DNA of 34,137 bases. Source: Alteromonas sp. a30 (lineage in GTDB: Bacteria > Pseudomonadota > Gammaproteobacteria > Enterobacterales > Alteromonadaceae). Location of the stretch: contig NZ_JABEPE010000027.1 in the NCBI RefSeq assembly GCF_026788005.1, positions 1-34,137 of the forward strand, written 5' to 3'. The position numbers and the translations under genes were made by a program. This document shows, one piece after another, positions 26,110 to 33,899 of the stretch; within the stretch, counting starts at the first letter, position 1; each line of letters begins with the position of its first letter. The notes under the pieces were generated by a model, which saw nothing but the letters and a program-made list of their open reading frames with translations, was not told where the DNA came from and ran no database searches.

Positions 26110-27492
26110 TTAAGAGTGCGACTCTTGCTCATCTTCAGGCGAGTTACCCAATGCTGTGCCTTCAGGGCGTTTGGATACCATGTGATCCACCACAATGCAG
26201 GCGGTCATGTCGCCCATCACGTTTACTACGGTTCGACACATATCCAAAATGCGATCGACGCCAAGCAATAGCGCCATACCTGCTTGGGGGATACCAATAT
26301 TTTCCAGCATCATGGCAAGAATCACAATGCTCGCCCCCGGCGTAGCGGGGGAACCCATACTGGCAAAAACCGTCATGGTGACAATTAACAAGATGGCGGT
26401 CATATCCAACTCAATACCAAAAATTGACGCCAGAAAAACCGTGGCCACGGCTTGATATAACGCCGTACCGCTCATGTTCACGGTTGCACCAAGTGGCACC
26501 AAAAAACGCACAATAGCGGAATTAATTTTGAGTTTTTCTTCCATCGTCTTGGTGGTTAATGGCATAACCGCCGCTGAACTGGACGTTGAAAAGGCGAGTA
26601 GCAGCACTTCTTTTAACTGACCAAGCGCAGCAAAAATGGATTTGCGCGTGTAAATGGAAATGAGCAATAAATAAAAAAGCCCCATTAGCATTAACCCGGC
26701 AACAACGGTTAATACATAAATCAACATACCCGTAAGCACTTGCAAACCCACCGCAGAAGTTAATTTGGCTATCAGCCCAAATACCGCGAAAGGTGCAATA
26801 CGCATTGCCCAGCTAACAATTGCCATACACACTTCTTGTAAACTGCCGAGCAAATCATAAAGCGGCGCGGATTTTTTCGGAGCAACGCTCATCAAAGCAA
26901 TGCCAAAAACAATGGCGAAAATCACGATGCGAAGCATATCACCGGAAGAAAATGCAGCTAATGGATTATTGGGTAGCAACCCCACAACACGCATGGGTAG
27001 GTCGGAGATGGAAGGCAGTTTTGCGACTTCTTGCGTGCTAGATTGTATTGCTGCACTTTGTGTTACCTGACTCATTAATTCCGCATTGATGTAGCTGCCG
27101 GGGTCAATTAACTGACTTAGGGAAATACCGATGCCAGAAGAAATAGCGGTCATGATAATAAAAAATAGGCCGCCATAAGCGCCCAATAACTTCAACTGAT
27201 TCATGCTGCTGGCGGCAGTTAAACCGCGCATCACTGAGGCTAAAACCAGTGGTACCACAATCATTTGGATTAAAGCGAGAAATAAGTGTCCGGGGAGCGC
27301 TAACCAACTGGCTATCAGCACCGACGTTTGTGGTGATAACAAAGCCAAGTCGGGACCAATCAAAATGCCAGCGAGCGTGCCTAATAACATGCCAACCACC
27401 ACCTGTAACCAAAGTTTACCTTCGGTTAATGCACTAAGTTGATGCGATAATTTGCCGATTGAGGTTAAATTAATATCTTTTAATACAAACAT
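26110..27492 (-). CDS. Dicarboxylate/amino acid:cation symporter (DAACS, PF00375)
   Basis: This 460-residue polytopic protein has all DAACS landmarks: the serine-rich hairpin STSSSAAVMPL, the TM7 motif as NMSGTAL, the second hairpin SMGSPATPGAS, and TM8 DRILDMCRTVVNVMGD. The TM8 Asp/Arg/Asn/Asp set is kept, and Arg in DMxRT is the residue that favours acidic substrates, so aspartate, glutamate or a dicarboxylate is likely. The usual Asp in NMDGT is Ser here. In GltPh that Asp helps to bind a sodium ion, so coupling may differ. The ribosome binding site is weak. Confidence 0.92.
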   Translation of the reverse strand: MFVLKDINLTSIGKLSHQLSALTEGKLWLQVVVGMLLGTLAGILIGPDLALLSPQTSVLIASWLALPGHLFLALIQMIVVPLVLASVMRGLTAASSMNQLKLLGAYGGLFFIIMTAISSGIGISLSQLIDPGSYINAELMSQVTQSAAIQSSTQEVAKLPSISDLPMRVVGLLPNNPLAAFSSGDMLRIVIFAIVFGIALMSVAPKKSAPLYDLLGSLQEVCMAIVSWAMRIAPFAVFGLIAKLTSAVGLQVLTGMLIYVLTVVAGLMLMGLFYLLLISIYTRKSIFAALGQLKEVLLLAFSTSSSAAVMPLTTKTMEEKLKINSAIVRFLVPLGATVNMSGTALYQAVATVFLASIFGIELDMTAILLIVTMTVFASMGSPATPGASIVILAMMLENIGIPQAGMALLLGVDRILDMCRTVVNVMGDMTACIVVDHMVSKRPEGTALGNSPEDEQESHS

Positions 27493-27733
27493 ATGTCACT
27501 TCTCTAAAAGTGTTTCACGCTAATGCATATAGTTGAACACAACCAAAGTTAACACTTGTTGTTTTTGATCAACTGAGAATAACAAGAGGTGAATGCTGAT
27601 GAGCAAACTTGCAACAGTTCACCATAAAATGCTCACCTAACACTGTCATTTTTTGTGACTAATTCGCTGCATTTAACGTCATTAACTAAGCTCAATAAGA
27701 GCCGAGTTTAATTTGCCAGTTTAGGAGCACAAC

Positions 27734-28852
27734 GTGGTAGAAGTCGAATTATTAATTTGGTGCGGTATTTTCTTTTGCATCACACAATCAGCAATGTTTT
27801 CAGGGTTAAACCTCGCGTTTTTTAGCCTGAGTCGATTGCAGTTAGAAGTGGATGCTGGCGCAGGCAATGCCTCTGCTCAGCGGATTTTGAGCTTACGCAC
27901 GGATTCAAATTTTCTGCTAACCACGATTTTGTGGGGCAATGTGGGTATTAACGTATTACTCACCTTGCTTTCTGATTCTGTGATGGCGGGCGCGTTGGCA
28001 TTTATTTTTTCTACGGTTTTTATCACCTTGTTTGGTGAAATTGTGCCACAAGCTTATTTTTCTCGTAATGCTATGAAAATGGCCACATGGCTGGCACCTG
28101 TTTTACGATTCTATCAATTTGTGTTGTACCCCTTTGCAAAACCATCTGCATTGATTTTGGATGCGTGGCTTGGCAAAGAAGGCATCGATTACCTGCGGGA
28201 AAATGATCTTAAAAGCATCATTCGCAAGCATGTAGAAGCTGAAGATGCAGAAGTTGACCAACTTGAAGGTATTGGTGCCGTTAATTTTCTGACCATTGAT
28301 GATATTTCGGTGTTAGACGAAGGCGAAGTGCTCGACCCAAAATCTGTTATTCGTTTACCCACAAAAATCGATTTTCCTATCTTGCCGGAAATTAACCGCA
28401 GCCCAGACGATGCCTTTTTACAACAAGTGAATCAAAGCCAACATAAATGGGTGGTGTTAGCGGATGAATCCGGTGAGCCACTGCTCATTGCCGACGCAGA
28501 TGGCTTATTACGAGCGGCTTTATTCGAAAAAGATAAGCCATTTGATTTGTACGAATACTGCTACAGACCGCTGATTGTTAGAGACTTGAACACCACCTTA
28601 GGCGATGTGATGGTGCAATTGAAAAGCAACGAATCGTTGGACCCTGATCACGATGGAGATATTGAAATCGATGTGGTGTTGGTGTGGGGAGAACAGCCTC
28701 GCATTATTACCGGTGCCGACATTTTAGGGCGTTTGTTAAGAGGCACCAGCGCCCCTGAATTGCCAGACTTTGATACGGAGGAACAGAACCAAATATCGCA
28801 GTCTGATAATGATGAAGAAAATGATGAACGATCCGATAAATTCTCGGATTAG
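27734..28852 (+). CDS. DUF21/CNNM-type membrane protein
   Basis: This 372-residue protein starts at GTG, preceded by TTAGGAG. The first 140 residues form a CNNM-type membrane domain (segments at about 5-25, 60-80, 85-105 and 115-135; GEIVPQAYFSR is the conserved GE-x-[VP]-P motif). A soluble part follows that takes the place of the CBS pair: it is divergent, with acidic stretches (DPDHDGDIEID) and an acidic tail. The family includes CorC/CNNM proteins involved in magnesium/sodium exchange and resistance to metal stress. Substrate here is unproven. Its stop lies 130 bp before the next gene. Confidence 0.85.
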   Translation: MVEVELLIWCGIFFCITQSAMFSGLNLAFFSLSRLQLEVDAGAGNASAQRILSLRTDSNFLLTTILWGNVGINVLLTLLSDSVMAGALAFIFSTVFITLFGEIVPQAYFSRNAMKMATWLAPVLRFYQFVLYPFAKPSALILDAWLGKEGIDYLRENDLKSIIRKHVEAEDAEVDQLEGIGAVNFLTIDDISVLDEGEVLDPKSVIRLPTKIDFPILPEINRSPDDAFLQQVNQSQHKWVVLADESGEPLLIADADGLLRAALFEKDKPFDLYEYCYRPLIVRDLNTTLGDVMVQLKSNESLDPDHDGDIEIDVVLVWGEQPRIITGADILGRLLRGTSAPELPDFDTEEQNQISQSDNDEENDERSDKFSD

Positions 28853-28981
28853 TTTGTGACTTTTTTCGTTCTGAGTTGTCTATCTATTAAGGCTTTGAGA
28901 TTTTCGCCAACAACACAATTCGCAAGGTGAATGACAAAGCTGTTTCTAACCATATTGATGGCTTACTTTGAGTGATAGAAG

Positions 28982-29179
28982 ATGAAAAACAAACATCATT
29001 TTGACAATCAACAAGATGATTTCGACGAAAACGAATTATCGGTAATGACCTCTGGCGTAGGAGTTGTGAATCATTACATGCGACAAATTAGGGCGAAAGA
29101 TAATCAACCCGAATTACATAAAATGCGTAAGGAAGAGTCGCACAAACGCAAAGAAAAGCGAAAAGAGGAACGACACTAA
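28982..29179 (+). CDS. Small highly charged protein of unknown function
   Basis: This 65-residue protein has an acidic N-terminal third (DDFDENE), a short hydrophobic middle (VMTSGVGVVNHYM) and a strongly basic C-terminus (KRKEKRKEER). A purine-rich site precedes the ATG (GATAGAAG). It is not recognised. The charge pattern suggests an RNA- or ribosome-associated or disordered protein, but this is only inference. It lies 130 bp after the DUF21 gene on the same strand. Confidence 0.5.
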   Translation: MKNKHHFDNQQDDFDENELSVMTSGVGVVNHYMRQIRAKDNQPELHKMRKEESHKRKEKRKEERH

Positions 29180-29229
29180 TCCAATCACTCGGTGACTTAC
29201 AACACAGTGACGTTCTTTTTATCAATACC

Positions 29230-29251
29230 GCAGCCGCTTCCTCGCGGCTGC
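29230..29251. terminator. GC-rich hairpin between convergent genes
   Basis: gcagccgc (29230-29237) and gcggctgc (29244-29251) form an 8-bp GC-rich stem with a 6-nt loop, between the small charged protein (plus) and the redoxin gene (minus). Neither side has a proper T-run, so it may be a weak terminator or an RNA-stabilising stem. Confidence 0.4.
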
Positions 29252-29273
29252 AAAGCAAAAGGCGTTGTTAATG

Positions 29274-29828
29274 TTATAAAAACGCCTTCGTTCCTCTAAT
29301 TGGGTAGTTCTTCTCTGGGTCGCGGATCCATTTTAAGCATTTCACTAGCATGGATAAATCTGGGCGAATAAACGGGTTATTGGCAATATCAATTACCTGA
29401 ATTTGCCTATCTTGGTTAAGCACAAATACTGCCGGTTCTGGGAAAGCGTGATCGGTTTCTTGTTCTGAACGCGGGTTAGAAATGAACAGGCCGAGGGTTT
29501 GCATTTGCTCCACGGTTAGCCCGTAAGCGGTTGGGAAGCTAATATCGAGCTTTTCCAAATGCGATTCAAGCTGCGCTTTGCTGTCGCCAGACACCGCCAG
29601 CACATCCACATTTAACGCCGATAGTTCGTCTTTAAAGGTTTCCAGTTGGTTTAAATACTGTGTGCAAAGCGGGCAATGTTGACCGCGATAAACAATAACA
29701 AGTTGCCAGTCGAAATCGCCTTGAGCCTCGCCAAGCACAACCGCTTTGCCATCGAAGCGAGAGACAGTCATTTCAGGGAGAATGCTGCTTGGGTGGAGCT
29801 TTTCAGTATAGGTAGTGTTATTCGACAT
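29274..29828 (-). CDS. Peroxiredoxin-like protein (AhpC/TSA, redoxin fold)
   Basis: This 184-residue cytoplasmic protein has the thioredoxin fold and the motif YRGQHCPLCTQYL (Cys at about 52 and 55), the RG-x-x-CP-x-C signature of a peroxiredoxin-like subgroup. DVLAVSGDSKAQLESHLEKL and FVLNQDRQIQVIDIAN fit the later strands. The CxxC arrangement allows thiol-disulfide exchange. Whether it reduces peroxides is not certain, as the classic PxxxTxxC motif is replaced. It is transcribed from the gap at 29829-30015. Confidence 0.85.
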   Translation of the reverse strand: MSNNTTYTEKLHPSSILPEMTVSRFDGKAVVLGEAQGDFDWQLVIVYRGQHCPLCTQYLNQLETFKDELSALNVDVLAVSGDSKAQLESHLEKLDISFPTAYGLTVEQMQTLGLFISNPRSEQETDHAFPEPAVFVLNQDRQIQVIDIANNPFIRPDLSMLVKCLKWIRDPEKNYPIRGTKAFL

Positions 29829-29956
29829 GCTTCATTTTCCTTGGTTAAAACGCATAGTTTCGAGAAAGGTAAAAAGCGCTTGAAGTGATTTTCAAAAGCA
29901 GCGTTTTTCATCACCAAGTAGTGTACAAAGAATAGGGTTATTTTTGTACCTTGTTA

Positions 29957-30002
29957 TCACTGAGAAGCAATAAGCAGTACCGATGCTTTTGCTTTTCAGT
30001 GA
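29957..30002. terminator. Long imperfect hairpin downstream of the lipoprotein gene
   Basis: tcactga (29957-29963) pairs with tcagtga (29996-30002), then aagcaa with ttgctt and gca with tgc, giving a stem of about 18 pairs in 46 nt with one wobble and small bulges. It begins 13 bp past the lipoprotein stop (minus strand). The T-run is missing, so it may act as a terminator or transcript-stabilising element. A second smaller hairpin (gtacaaa/tttgtac) lies at about 29922-29948. Confidence 0.45.
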
Positions 30003-30015
30003 CGGGAAAACAGGG

Positions 30016-30939
30016 CTAAACCTGTGTTGAGCAAGACGATATATTATTGAGATCGGTTAAATAACGGTTTACATCTAAACTGGAAAGTTCATGAACAGCC
30101 AAAAGTGCGCTTTGCAAAACGGCAGCCGTTGAACCGTCGGCTGCGGCAGCTCGTAGAGATTGGGCGGCGCTGGTGTCAGCATTTTGAGGTGGAAGTTTGC
30201 TGTTTTCAAGCTGCATATTGCTCGCTGCGATGTTTTGTAATTTTTGCGATATTGCAGAGATGTCAGGCAACTTGCCGTTGAATCGTTGTATTGCATTATT
30301 ATCGATTTCTTGAATCGTGATAAGAATATGCTCACCGGCAAGCTCAAACTTATCATGAGCTTGTGTCGCGAGTGTGAGTGCTTCATTCAAGCTGGTTTTG
30401 AATTTTTGGTAGCTTTCAGGATCGGGAAACGCTTGTGCAACATAGTCGTTTGTGTCTTTGCCACCTAATTCAAGCAGGTATATCGCTTTCCCTATATCGG
30501 CTTTAATATCGTTTAAATTTCCGATTAAAGTAGACGCTTCTGGCAGTCGAGCGGATTGATTAAATACACATTGTGCTGCTCGCATGGCATTGGTGTAGGT
30601 TTCAAGCTGGTGAGGAATGTCCTGATAGGTTTTTCTGGCTGTTTGATAGCCTAAACCAAGGGCCAAGGTTTTAAATACATCGGAATGCATGTTGCCGATT
30701 TCAGCCGCTGCACCAAGTGCAACAAAGTTGAGTATCCAAGAATCGTATTTATTGTTACCAGAGTAATTTTCAAGGATGTGTTGCTTGTAAGATTGCGCGG
30801 CTTTGAGAGCGTATGCTCTGGCATCTTTCACATCGGTTGGACCGGCTGGGTTGTAAGTAAACTCAACGAGTTTAACAGGTTGGTACGATACACAGCCCGT
30901 TAAAGCAAGTAGCACCGTAAAGTACGTAAACATCCTCAT
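30016..30939 (-). CDS. Predicted outer-membrane lipoprotein of unknown function
   Basis: This 307-residue protein has a type II signal: MRMFTYFTVLLALTGC with Cys16 as the lipidated residue and Val at +2, favouring the outer membrane. AGGAG lies 8 nt before the ATG. The rest is mostly helical (Ala/Leu/Gln-rich heptad-like runs), with further cysteines near 129 and the C-terminus (SSCST). No known domain was recognised. It could be a periplasmic scaffold or part of an envelope complex. The neighbours give no clue. Confidence 0.7.
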   Translation of the reverse strand: MRMFTYFTVLLALTGCVSYQPVKLVEFTYNPAGPTDVKDARAYALKAAQSYKQHILENYSGNNKYDSWILNFVALGAAAEIGNMHSDVFKTLALGLGYQTARKTYQDIPHQLETYTNAMRAAQCVFNQSARLPEASTLIGNLNDIKADIGKAIYLLELGGKDTNDYVAQAFPDPESYQKFKTSLNEALTLATQAHDKFELAGEHILITIQEIDNNAIQRFNGKLPDISAISQKLQNIAASNMQLENSKLPPQNADTSAAQSLRAAAADGSTAAVLQSALLAVHELSSLDVNRYLTDLNNISSCSTQV

Positions 30940-31400
30940 TAGTCAATCTCCTAAGCGGTCAAAAAAATGATCGGATAAGAAATAGTATGCTTTGATGAGG
31001 ATGTCAATTTAAGTTTCGGCTTCGGCTTAACACCACAGCTTTGCCCGAACAGATTCAATAAAAAGAAAAGTATGGTTACCTTCAAGGTTTATGTGTTTAT
31101 AGACACTTGTCATCAATATGTAGGTAATTAACAGCTATTTTTCTCCCTTTCACGCAGCTAAGTTCTCTCTTTCAACAGACAATATATTTTTAACTTACTG
31201 ATTTTTAATAAAGTAAAATCTTAAATGAAAATTTATAGGGACCTATATAAACTCCAACTCTCGCTTTCTCCAAAATTTTGCTTTAATAAAATGCTAGTAA
31301 CTTGGTTTAAGCTATTGCTAGTATTGGCAAAATTTAAAATTGTTGAATTTTTAGTATGGATTTAAAAGTGGGCATATTGAGAATTCGCAGTAAGTTGCTG
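30940..31400. other. AT-rich gap upstream of the cassette array
   Basis: This stretch holds no ORF, integrase or attC. It becomes more AT-rich after about 31100. The last base (G31400) is the first base of the 7-bp core GTTAGGT at which the first cassette begins. No paired L/R sites are visible upstream, so this may be a former attI or a chance GTT integration site. A promoter for the array would be expected here, but no convincing one was seen. Confidence 0.5.
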
Positions 31401-31434
31401 TTAGGTTCTCCTACATAATCACTATTGAGAATTT

Positions 31435-32517
31435 ATGTACATTAGATCATTAGACGAATTGACAGAGAAAATGTATAAACTAGAACCGAGATTAAAAAGC
31501 CTTGGTTTTTCCGATAGCTTGACAACTACAAATCTCGATAATTATCCAGAACTTTTCAATTTCGCCCAAGACGATGAAAAAATCACTCGCATACTAAGTC
31601 TTTTATTTTCTTTGAGAGAAGGAGGTAAAATAAATGAAAGTGGCATTAAAACATACTTAAAGTCACTCTTAAGTCATAAAACACACTATGGTTTTTTATG
31701 TGAGTTACTTACACTATCATATCTGCACCGAAACCATGTAGATTTCGATGTAGAGGTTGAAGTTTCTCCTCATGACAACCTGTCTAAAAATACAATATCA
31801 TTAGACGGAAAAACCAAATCTGGAGTATTCTTTGATATTAAAGGGTTTGGTCTTCAGGAGTATGCAAAAGCCCAATTTTCACGTTTAGTTGAAAAAGAGT
31901 TCCCAGGTCACTCCGTTTTAATCAATGGAAAGTATGATGTTTCATATAATGATATTGAGAAATATGCCTTCCCAAACACTCAGAGAGTAATATCTGAGCT
32001 AAAGACATCAAATCGAAGCCAAATTGAAGAACTATATTGGGATATCAGAATCAGCAATGAACGGATACGATCCAGTGTTGGAGAAAGCAGTCCATATGCT
32101 GAAGCCGAGAACAACAAAAACTTTATTTTTAGAAAGTGTTCTCAATTTACTACAAGAGATCCATTCATACTAATCTGCACTTTTGATAACCAGTTTAATA
32201 CAAGTCTCTCAATTAATTTTTCATCTCACACAGATATAATGACTCGTGCTCTATCGAGACGAGCTTTTATGGAGTTTAAAAACTCTGATGAATATGCAAC
32301 ATGCCTAGATAAAAAATGTAAAAGTGATATTAAGTTATCAACTGCTTCAAAATATTTATCAGGCATACTGTTCTATGACATTCATAACGAGAAATCGTGG
32401 TTCTATTTAAATCCAAATGCTGAGCATAAAATAGATCGACATAAGATAAATTGCATTTTTAATTTTGAAAATCCAGAAAACATGTATACAGATGACTTCT
32501 CTAACGATAACTATTAA
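31435..32517 (+). CDS. Cassette A: putative PD-(D/E)XK-type nuclease-like protein
   Basis: This 360-residue protein has no recognised full-length family. The N-terminal half carries a nuclease-like residue pattern: Glu90 in the helix GFLCELLTLSYL, Asp124 on a strand, then D134-I-K136 in VFFDIKGFG, a spacing that fits the PD-(D/E)XK core. It is AT-rich compared with the chromosome around it, which suggests recent transfer. It is the first gene of the cassette array and ends 12 bp before its attC. A role in defence (cutting phage or foreign DNA) is plausible but rests only on the motif. The ribosome binding site is weak (TTGAGAATTT). Confidence 0.65.
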   Translation: MYIRSLDELTEKMYKLEPRLKSLGFSDSLTTTNLDNYPELFNFAQDDEKITRILSLLFSLREGGKINESGIKTYLKSLLSHKTHYGFLCELLTLSYLHRNHVDFDVEVEVSPHDNLSKNTISLDGKTKSGVFFDIKGFGLQEYAKAQFSRLVEKEFPGHSVLINGKYDVSYNDIEKYAFPNTQRVISELKTSNRSQIEELYWDIRISNERIRSSVGESSPYAEAENNKNFIFRKCSQFTTRDPFILICTFDNQFNTSLSINFSSHTDIMTRALSRRAFMEFKNSDEYATCLDKKCKSDIKLSTASKYLSGILFYDIHNEKSWFYLNPNAEHKIDRHKINCIFNFENPENMYTDDFSNDNY

Positions 32518-32529
32518 ATCGCTTCACGA

Positions 32530-32584
32530 ACCTAACAAGTGGGTCCAAGTGACGCCTACGGCGCACCTGACCCAAGCGTTAGGT
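32530..32584 (+). other. attC site of cassette A (55 bp)
   Basis: The outer cores acctaac (32530-32536) and gttaggt (32578-32584) are exact complements. The inner pair tgggtc (32540-32545) and gaccca (32569-32574) is also perfect. The centre forms gtg(a)cgcc/ggcgcac with one unpaired A, like the extrahelical bases that set the strand choice of the integrase. This is a complete short-type attC. Confidence 0.93.
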
Positions 32585-32618
32585 GAAAATTGAGATCGAG
32601 CATTGATCAGGAGAAGTA

Positions 32619-33230
32619 ATGGAAAACTGGATTAAACTTTTAGATGTTGCGATCTGGCCTGCGACAGTTCTTATGTTGGCATTCTTGTTTAAGGGGGAAG
32701 TTGGGAAAATTCTTACTCGTATGAGCAAGTTCAAGTATAAAGGTATTGAAGCATCTTTCGATCAAGAACTCAGCATTATTGAAGAAACGACCAAAGAGAC
32801 CAATAAGGTATTAAACGAAGGTTCATCCCACACTCGTGATTCGTATAACCTTACTCTAGAAAGGATTCTTCAATTAGCAGATGTATCACCCCGAGCGTGT
32901 GTTTCTGAAGCTTGGCGAGAAGTTGAAAGTGTCACCATTAGCTTGATGCATGCTTACGACTACAACCCGAGAAATGTTCAGATGTCTAAGGTATTTCGAG
33001 GCATTGTTCATGACAATGGTTATCCTTGGTCCCTTTATGAAGACTACCGTCGCCTAATGAAATTGAGAAACCAAGCTGTTCATGCTGGTGACTTTGACTT
33101 AAGTAAGGAAGAGGCTGAACGGTATGCTATGACTGCAATAGATTTGGCAGTGTTCATAGATAAATTGGCCAAAGAAGCACCTAACAAGTCAAGGCAGCAG
33201 GACACCAGCGAAGCTGGCGCCTCTGCTTGA
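32619..33230 (+). CDS. Cassette B: membrane-anchored HEPN-like protein
   Basis: The 203 residues start at an ATG preceded by CAGGAG. One N-terminal membrane helix is at about 8-25, then a basic and coiled-coil-like linker (about 40-70), then a helical domain with LRNQAVHAG (R150-N151...H155). The R-N-x3-H motif is the catalytic signature of HEPN RNases and of related DUF4145-type proteins. The last 16 residues are encoded by the attC itself, so they are probably not functional. In a cassette array a membrane-tethered HEPN protein could be an abortive-infection or toxin-like gene. No antitoxin partner is seen in the cassette. Confidence 0.65.
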   Translation: MENWIKLLDVAIWPATVLMLAFLFKGEVGKILTRMSKFKYKGIEASFDQELSIIEETTKETNKVLNEGSSHTRDSYNLTLERILQLADVSPRACVSEAWREVESVTISLMHAYDYNPRNVQMSKVFRGIVHDNGYPWSLYEDYRRLMKLRNQAVHAGDFDLSKEEAERYAMTAIDLAVFIDKLAKEAPNKSRQQDTSEAGASA

Positions 33231-33240
33231 AGCGTTATAA
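33179..33240 (+). other. attC site of cassette B (62 bp), overlapping the gene end
   Basis: The first core acctaac (33179-33185) complements TTAGGT at the start of cassette B. The second core gttataa (33234-33240) carries the start of cassette C, as expected. The inner pair is tcaag (33189-33193) with cttga (33226-33230). The centre pairs gcag(c)agg with cctctgc and ccagc with gctgg. The stop codon of the HEPN-like gene lies inside it. Confidence 0.9.
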
Positions 33241-33274
33241 CCCTTGATAGTCACAATGCATAATAAGGATAAAA

Positions 33275-33541
33275 ATGTATAAATGTCCCAAATGTTCTTC
33301 CGAGAATACCCGTAAAGAAAGAATTAGTGGTTTTGATACTGGAGATAGAATATGCCAAGAGTGTGGTTACACGACGACCGCTAATTCTTTCAAAAGCAAT
33401 GATAGAGTAATTGGTTCTGCCACAGGGGGAGCCATTCTAGGAGCTTCTTTAGGTGGACCCTTTGGTGCTTTAATCGGAGGCGTTGTTGGAGGATTAATAG
33501 GTAATGCTGTTGACGAGAGTAAGGAGAAAAATAATGGATAA
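33275..33541 (+). CDS. Cassette C, gene 1: zinc-ribbon protein with glycine-zipper segment
   Basis: This 88-residue protein starts at an ATG preceded by AAGGAT. Its N-terminal zinc ribbon has Cys4, Cys7, Cys27 and Cys30 (CPKC...CQEC). A glycine-rich hydrophobic segment follows (about 47-78, with GGAILGASLGGPFG then GGVVGGLIG), the pattern of glycine-zipper helices that pack in membranes or form oligomers. A short acidic/basic tail ends it. The stop overlaps the start of the next gene by 8 bp, so the two are likely translationally coupled and act together. Function is unknown. Confidence 0.7.
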   Translation: MYKCPKCSSENTRKERISGFDTGDRICQECGYTTTANSFKSNDRVIGSATGGAILGASLGGPFGALIGGVVGGLIGNAVDESKEKNNG

Positions 33542-33860
33542 AGCATTATTTATTCCTTCTGCGATTATCGCTGGTATTTTAATTCTTATATACGCTGTTC
33601 TTATATATAGAAAAGGTTTGGAGTTCGACCAGCAGGCTATAACAAATATAATCCTTCAATCATTTCAGTTAGTATGTGGTTGTGTCTTAATTGCCAGTAC
33701 ATTTATTGAAGATCTAGCTAGTTTAGTATCAGATCTGAATTTATACATACTAATTGCTGGCGCTGTCCTATTAGTAAATGCAGTTAAAACAGTCTACAAG
33801 GATTTACCATTTACTGTTGGCAGGCGTCGTTCAGTTCAGAGAACTCAAACTGAGAATTAA
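33534..33860 (+). CDS. Cassette C, gene 2: small membrane protein
   Basis: The ATG at 33534, preceded by AAGGAG 7 nt upstream, gives 108 residues; an in-frame start at 33504 has no such site. Three hydrophobic segments (about 4-23, 40-58 and 69-86) fit three membrane helices with a basic C-terminal tail (GRRRSVQRTQ). It is unrecognised. It is coupled to the zinc-ribbon/glycine-zipper protein, which suggests a two-part membrane module carried on one cassette. Its stop lies 11 bp before the broken attC. Confidence 0.65.
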   Translation: MDKALFIPSAIIAGILILIYAVLIYRKGLEFDQQAITNIILQSFQLVCGCVLIASTFIEDLASLVSDLNLYILIAGAVLLVNAVKTVYKDLPFTVGRRRSVQRTQTEN

Positions 33861-33871
33861 GTGGCCGAGGG

Positions 33872-33890
33872 TTATAACAAGAGACTATGG
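33872..33890 (+). other. Left half of the attC of cassette C, interrupted by an IS
   Basis: TTATAAC (33872-33878) is the exact complement of the core GTTATAA with which cassette C begins, so it is the first core of its attC. The rest of the attC, including the second core, is not found before the IS110-type transposase begins. The IS therefore appears to have inserted inside this attC shortly after its first core. Confidence 0.8.
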
Positions 33891-33899
33891 CGTCAATAG

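Larger units (their letters stand above)
31401..33890 (+). mobile_element. Integron cassette array without integrase (CALIN), three cassettes
   Basis: Cassette A runs from 31401 to 32578, B from 32579 to 33234, and C from 33235 to the IS junction near 33890. Each starts with TTRRRY-type bases (TTAGGT, TTAGGT, TTATAA) and each attC first core is the exact reverse complement of that cassette's own start (acctaac, acctaac, ttataac), as site-specific recombination predicts. All genes are on the plus strand with leaders of 34-40 nt. The integrase would normally be to the left but is not there, so the array is an orphan cluster. Confidence 0.9.

Noticed and set aside
31188-31406. Possible attC or attI upstream of cassette A (aacttac and gtaagtt either side)
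   Set aside because: The spacing (over 200 nt) is too long for attC and the inner structure does not fold like one.
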